Origin: Naganishia liquefaciens
Lineage: Eukaryota; Basidiomycota; Tremellomycetes; Filobasidiales; Filobasidiaceae
NCBI GenBank assembly: GCA_013423385.1
Contig: BLZA01000005.1
Coordinates: 806,001 to 870,000, forward strand
Length of the DNA: 64,000 nt
Direction of reading: 5' to 3'
Shown: positions 44,607-54,401 of the stretch, piece after piece
How positions within the stretch are numbered: position 1 is the first letter of the stretch
How the letters are laid out: every line of letters begins with the position of its first letter
Translations under genes and position numbers: made by a program
Notes under the pieces: model-generated
Told to the model about the DNA's origin: nothing
The model's database searches: none
What the model saw: only the letters and a program-made list of their open reading frames with translations

Positions 44607-45217
44607 TCAATGCAAGAATCGATCCACGATATATCCCGTCGCAAAAGCATATACGGCCTTGTGGAAGACATCAATCACCTGCTCGCTAACGGGCCAAGTC
44701 CTACATCGGCACTATGATCAGCTTCGTACTCGGATACAGGGAGAAGAGTCAACTTGCCAAGGTGGTGCGCCCACCTGCGTCCAATTCTCCAACGTCTGAT
44801 CGATTCCGAGCCTTATTGCCGTAAACATAAAGTTTGCGAAAAACCCTACGAGTCCATACGCCGACATGATCCCGCGGATACCGCCCGCTAGTGCGCCTTG
44901 GCCATAGTGCATCGCATGGTTGAGTAAAAGACGTTGAGAGTCTGGTCTGTACGGGAGACCGAGGAGGCGTTCGAGCGTGTGGGCAGGAACGTAAGAGTTG
45001 GGTCGGCCAGTAAAGGTTTGTTCAATCTTTTCGCTGAACGTCATGCTGCAGGAAAAGATTTTCAGTACGAATCTGAGCATATCAAGGTATGCGGACGTAC
45101 ATGCCCACGCCGAGGGCTCCGGCGGCACAGCCATACAAAAACGCCGTCCCGATGGATTCCTTGGACAGCAGGTTGGGAGTCGGGCGCGAGTTGTCGTAGT
45201 AGGGGTTCTTTGCCATG
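44607..45217 (-). CDS. Small conserved fungal membrane protein with a GC-AG intron
   Basis: It starts at ATG 45217 (MAKNPYYDNSRPTPNLLSKE, then TAFLYGCAAGALGVG). A GTACGT intron leads in phase to MTFSEKIEQTFTGRPNSYVP, ERLLGLPYRPDSQRLLLNHA, MHYGQGALAGGIRGIMSAYG and FFANFMFTAIRLGIDQTLEN, up to WTQVGAPPW. The next junction works only with a GC donor (TG|GCAAGT at 44757) and a TAG acceptor (44701). It gives TWPVSEQVIDVFHKAVYAFA and TGYIVDRFLH, ending at 44607. I remember similar uncharacterised proteins in many fungi but no function. Two or three hydrophobic segments (FLYGCAAGALGVG, GIMSAYGLVGFFANFMFTAI, KAVYAFATGYIVD) suggest a membrane location. An upstream in-frame ATG at 45333 is possible but less likely. 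Confidence 0.82.
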
Positions 45218-46011
45218 GTGAAGGGTGTGAATGCTGGATTCGATTCGCACGCAAGTGGAAGAATCGAGGACGATGTTGTGTCTTGTCCATCTCTGCTGTC
45301 GCTGACGGAAAAGGTGCAAGCGGCAGGAACCATGGTGACGTCAGATTCGGCCGGCACGTGATTCAGGGGTAATACTCCGGGAAATCATGAAACGACGTCA
45401 ATCGAGTCCGTGGGCGGTCAAGTATTCGGGGCGCAGATTCGTAGAAAAGATTTTCAAAGACCATACGTCGGTATAGAACCGACGGTTCTCCTGTAATGTG
45501 TCGGATCATCCATTTTGCCAACTTTTCGCGTGATTGCACCGAAACAGTACATATTTGGACTTGACCCGAACACAATGATGAAAAGGTATCGAAGCATTCC
45601 CTTATTGCGCAGCGTCTTGTTCAGTTCCTTTAAATGATCAGCAGCATGATCACAGCGAGTCCCTGGACATGCTCCCCGCAGATGCTGGTCCAAGAGTTTG
45701 CGGGCCGTTCTTGCCTTGCTGTACAGCATGAGGGGTACGCTCGCATCACATACGTGTGCCGGCGGCTTTCCAGCATTTCTGAGTTGCAGCTTCAGCTCTC
45801 GACGACTTTGTCCACATGTCGCAATGTTACACTCATTCAGTGTAGTCATCGTGCAAGATCCGCTACCAGAGCCTCCCCGGCCGCGCGGACAGTCACCGGA
45901 ACACAAGACGGATCCAAGCGTGTTGCCCGCTTGATTCTACGACTGATATGCGACAACCCGCTTGATTCTATAATTATCTGACAACTTCCAGCATCTTCGG
46001 ACCACGTCACT
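45218..46011. other. Intergenic stretch, no supported gene
   Basis: About 800 bp. A minus-strand frame at 45454-45906 is open but has no domain character or splice support. The left end should hold the promoter of the small membrane protein. Confidence 0.4.
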
Positions 46012-47735
46012 CTAGTCTGCCCTCTCCTTTCCCTTGCCGTTGACTTCAGACAACGTCTTGCCCTTGCCGACAGCGCCCGACGCCCTCCACGCGCCTAATA
46101 TCGCCTCCATGATCTCGGCCACCCCGTCGCCGTGTCGGACCGAGGCGAAAATCGTCGGACCACCTTCTCGCATGATGGCGGCGTCGCGCTTCATGACGTC
46201 AAGAGAGGCACCGACGTGGGGTGCCAGATCCGTCTACGAAAAAGGGTCAATACGAATTTCCCGCGATGATGGGTTGGGACAGACCTTGTTGATCACTAGG
46301 AGGTCCGACTTTGGGAGGGGGAAGGTCAGGAATTGAGAGCTAGTGGTGTTGCGATTATACGCACTTGGGAAATACCAGGGCCGCCCTTTCTTGGAACTTT
46401 GTCACCACCACTCACGTCAATCTGTCGTGCAAGAAGTGGGCGTTGACACCATGTGGAAAGATATTCCCACTTACGACGTAGATGATGTAATCTGCCAATT
46501 CACGTGAGTAGTTGGCTAGAGAGAACAGGGGTGAATCAGCAACCTGGTCGAGACCCGTATTCAACGAGGGTAGACATCGAGAGGAAGCACGGGAACGACC
46601 TGGATTCCCCAGACATTTCTCCATTCGTGCGTTCGAACAGCCAATTACAGACGCAAAGGGCATTATTGCTAACAACGGTTGCGAGACGCCCATAATGGTC
46701 CGACAAGCCGATATGCTCACTTACCGGCCAAATTATCGCCGCCGCTCTCCACAAATAGCAGCTCGGTCTCAAACACGGCCTGCAGCTCCTCGAGCGCGTG
46801 CATGTTGGCCGAGATATCTTCCCGAATAGCGGCGTGTGGGCACCCGCCCGTCTCGATTGCGCGAATACGGGACGCCGGGAGGGCCTCGTTGCGGATAAGG
46901 AATTCTTGGTCCTCCTAGAGATAGTGGAAAGAGCGTTAGTCTTGCGATGGGGTTGGCGATACAGAGGGGCATACCCTGGTGAAGATATCATTTGTGACCG
47001 CAGCTACATCATTCTGAAGATCAGTCCTCTCATTTCTCGCACGATTCCGGGTGGAGATTGACGCACCGATGTTGTACTCGTCCCTCAGAGCCCTACAGAG
47101 CGCCAGCAGCAACGCCGTCTTTCCCGATCCAACGGGTCCTCCGATACCGATAGTGAAGGCGCGTTCCTCCCAGTCTCGGCCTGAATAGTCTGGCATGTCC
47201 CGTTCGGAAAATTTTCCTGGAGGGCGGAAAGAGAAGGGGTTAGTGGGCGTATTTAGGAAAGTGTCTGAGGGAAGATGCGCCCATTGGTACCGCGACCTGA
47301 ATCGCATCACAGGACACGGTTGGACACTAATGCCTTACAAAGGCCGGGATTGCACGCTTGCGAACTCTCCTTATTTGACAAGACCTTGACTAGTTCGTCC
47401 GGTAGTCCTGCTATCAGCTTTCCCAAGGAAAAATCCAACTTCCCCTCCACAGAGCGCTTCAACCTTGGTTCTCCTTCCACGCTCACTTCCCGTATTTCAA
47501 CGCCTCTTGCAAATCCTGTCATCCGGCACTTCGCAAAGAACTTACCAGGATCCTCCAAATGCTCATGCGTATGTCCATGCTCATCCGGCGTCCACGTTCC
47601 TCCGGGGCCATGCGTGTGCGCATGCTGGTGTTCGTCCCCGCCGTGCGAGTGGTGATTGGCGGGCGTCGCTTGCGCTTGGAGGAGCGCGTGAGAGAGGCGG
47701 TCCTGAAATTGGCAGTTGGGCTGGGAGTCGGTCAT
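46012..47735 (-). CDS. ureG: Urease accessory GTPase UreG
   Basis: It starts at ATG 47735 with a His-rich N-terminus ([34 protein letters not shown]). An unusually long intron of about 329 nt (47217-47545) joins in phase to [15 protein letters not shown]. Then come [20 protein letters not shown] (Walker A), the Ni-binding CPH block [47 protein letters not shown], and [17 protein letters not shown]. The end is [20 protein letters not shown] (guanine-specificity NKxD) and the region to 46012. UreG hydrolyses GTP to load nickel into urease together with UreD, UreF and UreE-like functions. Fungi lack a separate UreE, and the His-rich N-terminus may supply that nickel store. All catalytic motifs are intact. 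Confidence 0.95.
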
Positions 47736-48674
47736 TTTCGATTTTGTGGGATGAGATGCAGGGGAGAGGAGAACAAGTAGAGTCAACGGAAAAAGAGTTG
47801 TCCACCAATAAGCTAATAAGTACGTACAGTCTGGGCGCGGATGCGAATGAGCTAGCTTGGCAACCACGCGCGCTATCTCGGTCCGGGATCTTCGGAGCAG
47901 CCGTCCAAGGGGAGAACTTCGGGGCGATCAGGTATGATTGGTGTGGATACTCGGTATACTCTTGGGAAATAGGGTAACGGAAGCCAGATCGGATCCAAAG
48001 GATCAAGGGGCAGGACAGGAAGGCATGGCGGAGGCGGTCCAAATCATGGCAGGCTGTATCTCAAGCTGTATCGCATCGGTTCTCAATTTTTGTTGGGGCC
48101 CTTGTATCGGTCCCCCGCGGATCCGCGGAGCCTCAGTCGACTGAAATAGGTTGAAAGAAAGTCTATCTTGCGAAAGAGTCACTCCGTATCAAAATGATTG
48201 CAATGATATGCGTGCCATCTTATTCGCACAGCTATAGCCTTCAGCGTGAGCACGAAACCTCATGCCCGCACGCCTTCTCTATGGGAGAAAGTTGTCGTTT
48301 ATCTCGCTCGAGGTTCGCGTGCACAGCAGCACTGAAGAATTCGTTGGACTAAAAGCTTCCCAGCTTTTTCAAGATGGCCGATTTATCGGTCTGGTGCTTG
48401 ACTGTCATATCAGAACGCTGAAATTCTATCAGAACCTCGTTGAAAGCTTTTCTGAAAGCGATCATCGCCTTCCAGCAGTCAAGGCTATCGAGACAATAAG
48501 AATCTCGCATTGACTGCCGATCGCCGCTGATGGGTCGCGATATGAGCTTGATTAGGAGTTTATGCCATGTCGGATGCCCGGGAACTTGGTCCCTGAACTA
48601 TCGCTCTTGCTGTTGAAGCTACTGAATCTCCTGAAACTCCTGAAATAGTCCTTGTACATTGGCTATCATCGCCA
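47736..48674. other. Intergenic stretch with one possible small ORF
   Basis: It holds the UreG promoter. A plus-strand frame from ATG 48262 to 48513 could encode 83 residues (FVGLKASQLFQDGRFIGLVL). It has no recognised domain and no intron support, so it is not called as a gene. Confidence 0.35.
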
Positions 48675-49501
48675 TGGAAACCGGGACCTCAGAATCAGTA
48701 ACGCGGACGAAAGATGCAGCCCGTGAAGACACCGCCGGGGAGGAACCACCGCCACAACTTTCGAGTATCGTGCTGGATCCAGCTATCGTCGCCGAGTCAT
48801 GGAAGACAATCCGAAGTTTCCTGCCTGAAGGCTACACGGCCGGTGATGCCATTGCACCTGATGATGGGGATAATAAAAACGCGAAGCCTGCGAGACAGGA
48901 GGAGAGGGAGCGTGATGAAGAACCGGAGAGCGGCTAGTTGAAAAGAAAGACGATGAACGAGGCGTGGGCGGAGATCCGAGCGAACGTGGTACGGATACAT
49001 CAAGCAAGAGGAATTGATTTCTCTAGCGAGACAACACAGCAGCAGACCACTCAGAATGATTATCGATCAAAGCCTGGCGCAGTGCATAGTACCACTGCTG
49101 CTACTTCGTCACCGAAGCTTTGCACACATACCGCGGACGCAAAAGGCACTGTCTATCATCCAGAGCGTATCAATCGCAAGCGCAAGTCAAATGACATCAA
49201 CTTCCACCGTCGCCGACGTCTTGTCGAACATTGGATCGACAAGCACCGCGATTGCGCATCTGAACCGCAGGGCGACGTGTGCGACGTGGGCGAGATAAGC
49301 GTCGCTACGGGAGACAGGCGAGTCAGCGTTGGGTCAGATGTGGAAGTGGGACGAGAGCTGGGAAGCCCGTTATCGATGCTGGACATAGCAGAGCGGGCCG
49401 TTGCAAGGCCGCCTCGCGGTCTTGGAGAGGTCAGTCAGAGTTCGATGAGATCAGCAGGTAAGGGATCGATACAGCTGGGCGACAGAAGACGGGAAAAATG
49501 A
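48675..49501 (+). CDS. Possible gene, two frames not cleanly joined
   Basis: From ATG 48675 one frame encodes an acidic segment with a helical patch (SSIVLDPAIVAESWKTIRSF, LPEGYTAGDAIAPDDGD) to a TAG at 48937. A second frame from about 48938 (ATG 48953, MNEAWAEIRANVVRIHQARG) continues with a basic stretch (RINRKRKSNDINFHRRRR) and SPLSMLDIAERAVARPPRGL, to a GTAAGG donor near 49460. I could not find a phase-correct intron between the two. It may be a gene with unusual splicing, a decayed gene, or the 5' part of the next gene. Confidence 0.35.
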
Positions 49502-49546
49502 TGTACTCTTTACCATGTTGACAGAGGATTCTAAACCCTCGCAAGT

Positions 49547-52318
49547 ATGGATTCCTTCTATGAAACCATGCTTCCGTTCGATCCCTGGGCAAACTTTGAG
49601 ACCGTGACGACCGTGTCCCCAAGGAGAATCAACCCCGCCATGAAGGCCATGCCGCTAGATTCGATGATGTCTTTACCGTCGAATCCCGCCATCATCTTAC
49701 TTCAGCAACCCGAAGCGTTGGCGCAGGTCGAAACGAAACAGATCCCGGCTAGCAGTGATCTTTCCGGAGGCGCCAATGCCAGGCAAGATCCAGTCACTCC
49801 AGTGGAATTCTCTGTCGTCGGTGAAAGCCGAAAGAGATCGTCCTCAGTATCGGTCCAAGACGATCAAGATACGCCATCTGACGAAGGTACGAGGACTTCT
49901 GGCGTGACATCTGAAGACCAATCGCCATCTGTCATGGCCGACGAAGGAACGAGTCAGGCCGCCTCAACTACCGCTTCGCTCGATGAGATTGAGAAGAACA
50001 CCTTCCTAGCCAACGACAATCAGAAAAATGCTCTCAAAAAGAATTGTACGGAGAAGTCACTCGGCAGAACGCTATCGCCGCTTAATGGAAACCCGCGTGA
50101 GACTTCATCTGTCGGAGACACGAATGAGCGTAGCGCCGACGCGCTTGTTCAAGCTTCGAACGCTGTCCTCCACAGCAAAAGGGCTCATTCAGAAGAAGAG
50201 CAGCAAGTTCTGTCGTCGTCAGACTGCGGTAAGAGTACAGAAATGTCAACACTTTCAAGTGACAGTAACGGTGAGACCAGCAGCGGAAAAGATATGTCAG
50301 ATGATGCGGTGTACCTCTCAGCTGAAGAGGACCCAAACGAGAGTTGCAGCGACAAGTCGAGCGTCATCGAGCAAAAGGTACCGCTGGTCGTTGCAGATCC
50401 GGGGAAAGAGGTAGACGACGAAGCGTCTCGACAATCTGGGCTTGGTACACTTGTGTTGTCTGACCTGATGCCCAACGCGACATCCGTCGTTAACTCATCG
50501 ACCACTCTCGTCATATATCCAATCGATAAATCGCCTGTAGGAACCGCCTTGACATCCACTATCCCATCAGTAGAGCAGTCAGTCGACATTGTCGATGTTG
50601 AACCCACTCTAGACGCGATCGGAACGCCGAAGTCTACCGTGACAACCACCACGTCTTATAATGTCCCCGTCGTAGATCTTTCAATGCAATCGGAACTGAG
50701 GGGAACGGCTGTTTCAGTGTTTGGAAACACTGGACTCCTAATCGGTGTGCCAGTAGCAGCAGAAACGCACGCACCGATTGCCGAACCACCAGTCTCGGCT
50801 ACCGCATTATCCAGCATGTTGTCAGGCGTGGCTGTGGTATCGGACCAAACAAAGACGGATAAAGGGTCACAGACGGAAATGTTTGATGATAGTCAGCGTG
50901 GAGTGACATCTGTGCAGACTTCAGAAGGATCGCTCAAGAAACAGGTAGGTCCAGTGAGCCGCTTTGAGAGGACTTCGCTATACACACTGTACATTCAGAT
51001 TATTGCGGAGCATGTGCGGACCTATGATCTGCAGGATCAGCGTGGTGCCGAACAGCTAGAGGCCACTGTCGGTCGCACGGAAGAAACGAGTGCGAATGAG
51101 CACAAAGAAGTTAACTCAGATCGGTGGGCAACGCACGTTCCATCTTCCACAGAGCCAATGAAGATCGAACGCTTGATGACAGCGCATGACTGGTCGCAGG
51201 CTACAGCAAAGGCCAAAGACAACGGCAATTACGATACAAGTCATTTCGATTGTTCGTGTCAGCCGCGTGACAAGGCTGATGTTCTGGCGGAAGGTCTATC
51301 ACAAAAACTCCACGAGATCACATTCGATGACAGAGATCCTGAACGGGAGGCTCCCTCGCAGCACGCTTCTCCGAATAGCGGTATTGCGAGATTCATTGAA
51401 GCGCCGGAGTTGGGAGTATCTAGGCGTCAATACTTTTTCTACTTCAGCGGGATTCCAGCTGATCCAGCCCTCGTTTTCGACCCCGAGCTCAATCCACCAC
51501 AAAAAGATCTGCTAGAGATGCAATTGTCTACGTTTCAACCGAAGACAAGAAGAGTCATATTGGAAGAGCTGTATTCCGTACTCACTCGAACCTCAATTGA
51601 CGGTCATTTCGCCGCCTTGACGTCTTGTAGCAGGGTTTGGTTCCCAGAACTCGCCATGATCAGTCAGGACATTCCCCTCGGTTCAGCATGGCGTTACCTT
51701 CTTCGCGAATGGAGTGTCGCCAACATTGAGTACGACCAGACGGGAGACACAGTGACGATCCGTCACGTGGGAGCTTGGCTCATCTTGCAGAACATCTTGC
51801 TGGCGGAACCTCAAAATGAATTCAATACTTCATGGTCGCAAGACGCAGCTTTCCCGGAACAAGGTAAGCACGCCCCTTCAACCTCGCTGGATGCGCTTTA
51901 CTCATCTATCTGACTTCAGTAGGACGCATGATGTCCAAGGATTCGGAATTTTCCAGTCACATCCAACGACTATACGATGCGCGTTTCATCACCGGCGCTG
52001 ATGTCGAGAAGATGATTCTGAGAAATACCAGCTCCGGCGCAGATGCGAGATATGTCAAGGAGCTCTGTTTTCTCTTCGCCCTCTATATTTTGCAGCCTTG
52101 TCATCATCCTACGCCTAACAAGTACACGACAATCTGCCTGAGTCGGCTAGGACGTGCCAGTGGTGAGGCCGGGCTATCCAGAGCGGTGCGCGATCTTTGC
52201 AAGGTATGTGAAATAATGGTTCATTGCATAGTCTAGTCCCGTTCCTCTGACGTATTTCACTTAGGCGGTGGTGAACATTACGAGGGCCAAATTCCGGGTA
52301 TGGGAAACGACCGAGTAG
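49547..52318 (+). CDS. Large serine-rich protein with a folded C-terminal region, unrecognised
   Basis: One exon runs from ATG 49547 (MDSFYETMLPFDPWANFETV) for about 770 codons. Roughly the first 600 residues are Ser/Thr/Glu-rich and look disordered. From about 51400 the text becomes globular: SRRQYFFYFSGIPADPALVF, LEMQLSTFQPKTRRVILEEL, AWRYLLREWSVANIEYDQTG. Two further exons join in phase (GTAAGC and GTATGT donors): SEFSSHIQRLYDARFITGAD, VEKMILRNTSSGADARYVKE, LCFLFALYILQPCHHPTPNK, then AVVNITRAKFRVWETTE to a TAG at 52318. An alternative last splice (donor in AGTG|GTGAGG) would keep a different frame open past this stop. No family is recognised. The C-terminal part looks like a helical domain. 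Confidence 0.7.
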
Positions 52319-52392
52319 AATGCAATTCAAGGAGGGCAATGTGTTGCTCTATTCTGTATCATTCTGCTATGCTACTGAGCATAGAGTGTCTC

Positions 52393-52677
52393 ATGCGACG
52401 CCTTACACAATATACGCTCGAATTGTAGCGACTTGTGGAATCGATGGGCGAGAAGTCTTTGCAATACTGATTGAAAAGGTTACGCGACCTTAATCTGATT
52501 GAGCTCCGAAACCTTGCTTCCAACCGAGAGCAGTTAGGAGAACAATACAGGCAACGTGGACAGACCAATCTCAAAGGTATCAATCAATGCTTCAGGTCGC
52601 TCAATCCGTTTGTAAGAAGCACTCCGAGCACAATGTGCGAGCTTGTAGCACTTCCTGCCGCCAGCTGGGATACTTGA
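52393..52677 (+). CDS. Possible short coding segment, helical
   Basis: Reading MRRLTQYTLELL from ATG 52393, a 54-nt intron (donor GTAGCG, branch-like CTGATTG, acceptor AAAAG) joins in phase to RDLNLIELRNLASNREQLGE and QYRQRGQTNLKG, and the frame runs to 52677. It could be a separate small gene or an alternative 3' extension of the preceding gene, since the frame is open back to 52267. The evidence is only phase and composition. Confidence 0.3.
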
Positions 52678-53754
52678 AACCATGACATTGCTTGAAATGA
52701 TTGAGACGCTATGTGCTATTATCGCTTACAAGAAGCTGTATTGACCGAGCAGGAGATGATTCCATAATTAAGTCGCTGCGTGCTGCACGGTATAATGGTT
52801 CGAGTGGACATGACTCAAAGGGAATCACCAGGCGATGATCTGTGGAGAAGATGAACTAGTACTTCAAAGAACTGTCAGCTGCTGAACGTCGTCTCACTTT
52901 GAGGAACGCTTCCTGATTCAAGCGCGACACTCAGAATGAGGGAAGAGACCGGCACACCGAATCCGCTGAAACAGCCGAAACAGTCGCAATGCCCAAGTTC
53001 TCTGCCTCTACTCCATTCGCCCGCTCAGCTGTGGACACGGAAGATGCAAGAATTGCTAGACCGTTCGTAGTGATTGGCGAATGTCAAGACGTTCCAAATA
53101 GCGTGAACATGATGAGAGCATGCCCTGATACACGCGAGTGACGATTTAGCTACTCGGTTGCTTCATCAGCCACATCCGGAAATTGCGTTTGTTACGGCTG
53201 CATAAACGGATGAAGTATAAGGCAAAAAAATGACTTATCATGAGTACAAGGCAAGAACTGGTGCTGGTGTCGCATTACTGGAGTCCCGCCGGGAAAGGCG
53301 TCAGGCGCGACGCGTTCAAGGGCCGAAGCAGCGAATGTAATCGTTTTGTCCGTCTCTGCTTTCCACTAACTCGTGTCATCGTTAAGTCGAGTCAATATCG
53401 CTCTTTCGATGCGCAAACTCGACACCTGGGAAATTCGAGACTGATCATGCGCTCTGCAAAGTACTTAATGAGGAGCTGGTTTCGTCTACCGCAAATGGGG
53501 ATGGCACGGCGAAGCGGTCATTCGCCACAACCAGGTCGTAACGTTACGCCAACTTCCTTTCGCCCTGATCCGCCTTCTGCCAAGCAGCTAGTACAATTCA
53601 AAGCTCATACTTGGTCATGACTCTCGGGAAAAGCGTCATGTCTATCTACAATTCTGGCATTCTGGACATGGGTTTGAACATTCAGCGAATCACCGTGTCC
53701 TGCGCCAACGACGACGGCCCGGCTGTCGTGAGCACGAAGTTCTACTGATGCGGT
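52678..53754. other. Intergenic stretch, no supported gene
   Basis: About 1.1 kb. A 126-codon plus-strand frame at 53240-53620 is basic and not domain-like. Near 53700-53750 a short arginine-rich reading (LRQRRRPGCREHEVLLM) might be an exon of the next gene, but no valid intron links it. Confidence 0.35.
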
Positions 53755-54205
53755 ATGTTTGCTGTTCGTCCAATTCGTGGTAGCACGGCGCTAAAAGGAA
53801 GCCTGACAGACGAGGACTTGGAAGAACCTCTTGTTCTGCCGAAGATCCTACAACAGGCAACAAAGTGCGAAAGGTCAATGCGTGCCTTGTATGCCAAGAA
53901 CGCTATCTACGCCGCTCGAAGGGGTAAGTTGCGAGCATGATCGTCTAGTTTGATCTAGGGGACTAAACCCGTCTTTTGAATCAGCTTGCTGGGGTGACCC
54001 GATAGTCTCGGTGTCGGGGAAACACCGCAAACACGCCGTCCAGCCTTCTCAGAAGGTCAAGGCAAAGTCACTTCAACTTGAGGAACGGATCAAGGCGCTC
54101 GAGAAGCAGCTCTCCGAAGAGCAAGTCAAAGTTGCAAAACTGGAGATGCGTCAGAGAATGGTTGCATATCTGCAAGCGGTAGCGTGTGTAATATGCCTTT
54201 CTTAA
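53755..54205 (+). CDS. Small coiled-coil protein, tentative
   Basis: From ATG 53755 (MFAVRPIRGSTALKGSLTDE, then LPKILQQATKCERSMRALYA) a 61-nt intron with donor GTAAGT joins in phase at about 53984. The second exon encodes VSVSGKHRKHAVQPSQKVKA followed by a clear amphipathic coiled coil (LEERIKALEKQLSEEQVKVA) and LEMRQRMVAYLQAVA. The frame ends at 54205, or a GTAGCG donor may lead to another exon. The basic stretch before a leucine-spaced coil recalls a bZIP, but the NxxAAxxCR signature is absent. Family unknown. Confidence 0.42.
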
Positions 54206-54401
54206 ACGCCGTGCATGTCTGATCTCCTGCAACTCTAGCTCTGAGAGCGGGGATTCAGCCTGAAAATCATGTCGCTCAGACGCTTTCTATTTCTTTCGAA
54301 TGATCGGCAGAATGTATCGTCAATTATGCGCTGTTTTCATCCTCACGTGCAATCCATCTACAACCAATGTAAACCATCTATGTATCTATTGTCCCAGCAT
54401 G

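Noticed and set aside
52790-52810. GGTTCGA sequence reminiscent of a tRNA B box
   Set aside because: The following bases do not complete the B-box consensus and no cloverleaf arms or A box can be drawn around it.
54011-54180. bZIP transcription factor
   Set aside because: There is a basic stretch and a coiled coil, but the conserved NxxAAxxCR signature of the DNA-binding region is missing.
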